From positions 35,480,694 through 35,544,693 of the forward strand of contig OZ005689.1 of the NCBI GenBank assembly GCA_963930775.1: a stretch of DNA of 64,000 bases, in the 5' to 3' direction. Positions 63,751-64,000 of the stretch are shown in pieces. Within the stretch, counting starts at the first letter, position 1. The number at the start of each line of letters is the position of its first letter. The translations under genes were made by a program, and so were the position numbers. The stretch comes from Cliona cf. orientalis. Taxonomy: Eukaryota > Porifera > Demospongiae > Clionaida > Clionaidae. The notes under the pieces were generated by a model. It did no database searches. It was not told where the DNA came from and saw only the letters and a list, made by a program, of their open reading frames with translations.

Positions 63751-64000
63751 CAGTGGCGGAACTAGGATTTCTTGAAGGGGGGTTCTGTTATGCTCTTGCG
63801 TGCGAAATTTTAGAAACCACGCCCACTTCCGGGTAAACCATGCCTATTTTGATCGTTTGAGAGCAACTACCACTGGTACAAGCCCAACCATGCAGTTCAG
63901 TCGATCGATTTTTAATAAATTTTCTGCTGAAGCATGCTAAGGTGAGCCACAAAAACAGTTTTCTTTGTTCTGCAGCCAGAAAGGGGGGTTCCAGTTCAGT
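63751..64000 (+). mobile_element. hAT-like miniature element, running off the right edge
   Basis: Starts CAGTGGCGGAACTAGGATTT, the CAGTGGCG terminus shared with the element at 49628. An AAGGGGGGTTC block at about 63775 recurs inward of the window edge at 63981-63990, consistent with an approaching right terminus. Truncated by the window. Confidence 0.5.

Overview
The window is eukaryotic nuclear DNA, AT-rich, with very short phase-1 introns (about 55-75 bp), sparse host exons and a dense population of transposable elements. The mix (pogo-type, Kolobok-like, Helentron, Ty3/gypsy and many inverted-terminal-repeat miniature elements, with SND1-like and CAP-Gly exons) fits an invertebrate metazoan. 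A demosponge is my best guess from intron size and repeat style; that is inference, not proof.

Layout. 1-1.6 kb: 5' part of a minus-strand Cys-rich zinc-binding gene running off the left edge, with a miniature element filling its intron. 1.8-9.3 kb: miniature elements, a minisatellite and two decayed coding fragments. 9.8-12.8 kb: decayed Ty3/gypsy element on the plus strand (gag, zinc knuckle, protease, RT, RNase H). 12.8-20.5 kb: more miniature elements and solo LTR-like pieces. 21,089-29,400: one 8.3 kb DNA transposon with about 215-bp terminal inverted repeats and TA flanks. On its minus strand a single conceptual 29-exon gene joins a pogo/Tigger-type DDE transposase, an array of near-identical 102-nt exons, a Ulp1-type cysteine protease and a C-terminal PHD finger. 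30,114-34,383: a decayed Kolobok-like THAP transposon that also carries a P2X7-ballast-like domain on the opposite strand, inserted next to gypsy integrase remnants (34.4-35.0 kb). 35.8-36.8 kb: nested miniature elements.

36.85-43.2 kb (+) and 46.47-53.0 kb (-): two inverted copies of a Helentron. It encodes an N-terminal multi-span membrane segment, a 2A-like motif, helix-turn-helix repeats, a Cys-rich segment, a HUH/Y2 Rep, a PIF1-type helicase and a C-terminal OTU protease. The left copy keeps most of Rep but has a dead helicase. The right copy keeps an intact 1,045-codon helicase-OTU frame, but its Rep is broken by an internal inversion with deletion and by a hAT-like insertion.

53.6-64 kb: scattered host-like exons. 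These are an SND1 (Tudor-SN) pseudogene with a duplicated exon, a CAP-Gly (dynactin-like) exon with a nonsense codon, a LINE RT fragment, a small 4-exon basic-protein gene with a TATA box at 60,071-60,587, an unassigned exon at 63,248-63,334, and several long hairpins.

The standout is the pogo-Ulp1-PHD element. It looks structurally complete, its splice phases agree across the junctions I read, and I know of no described pogo-group transposase fused to a SUMO-protease-like domain and a histone-reader-like finger.
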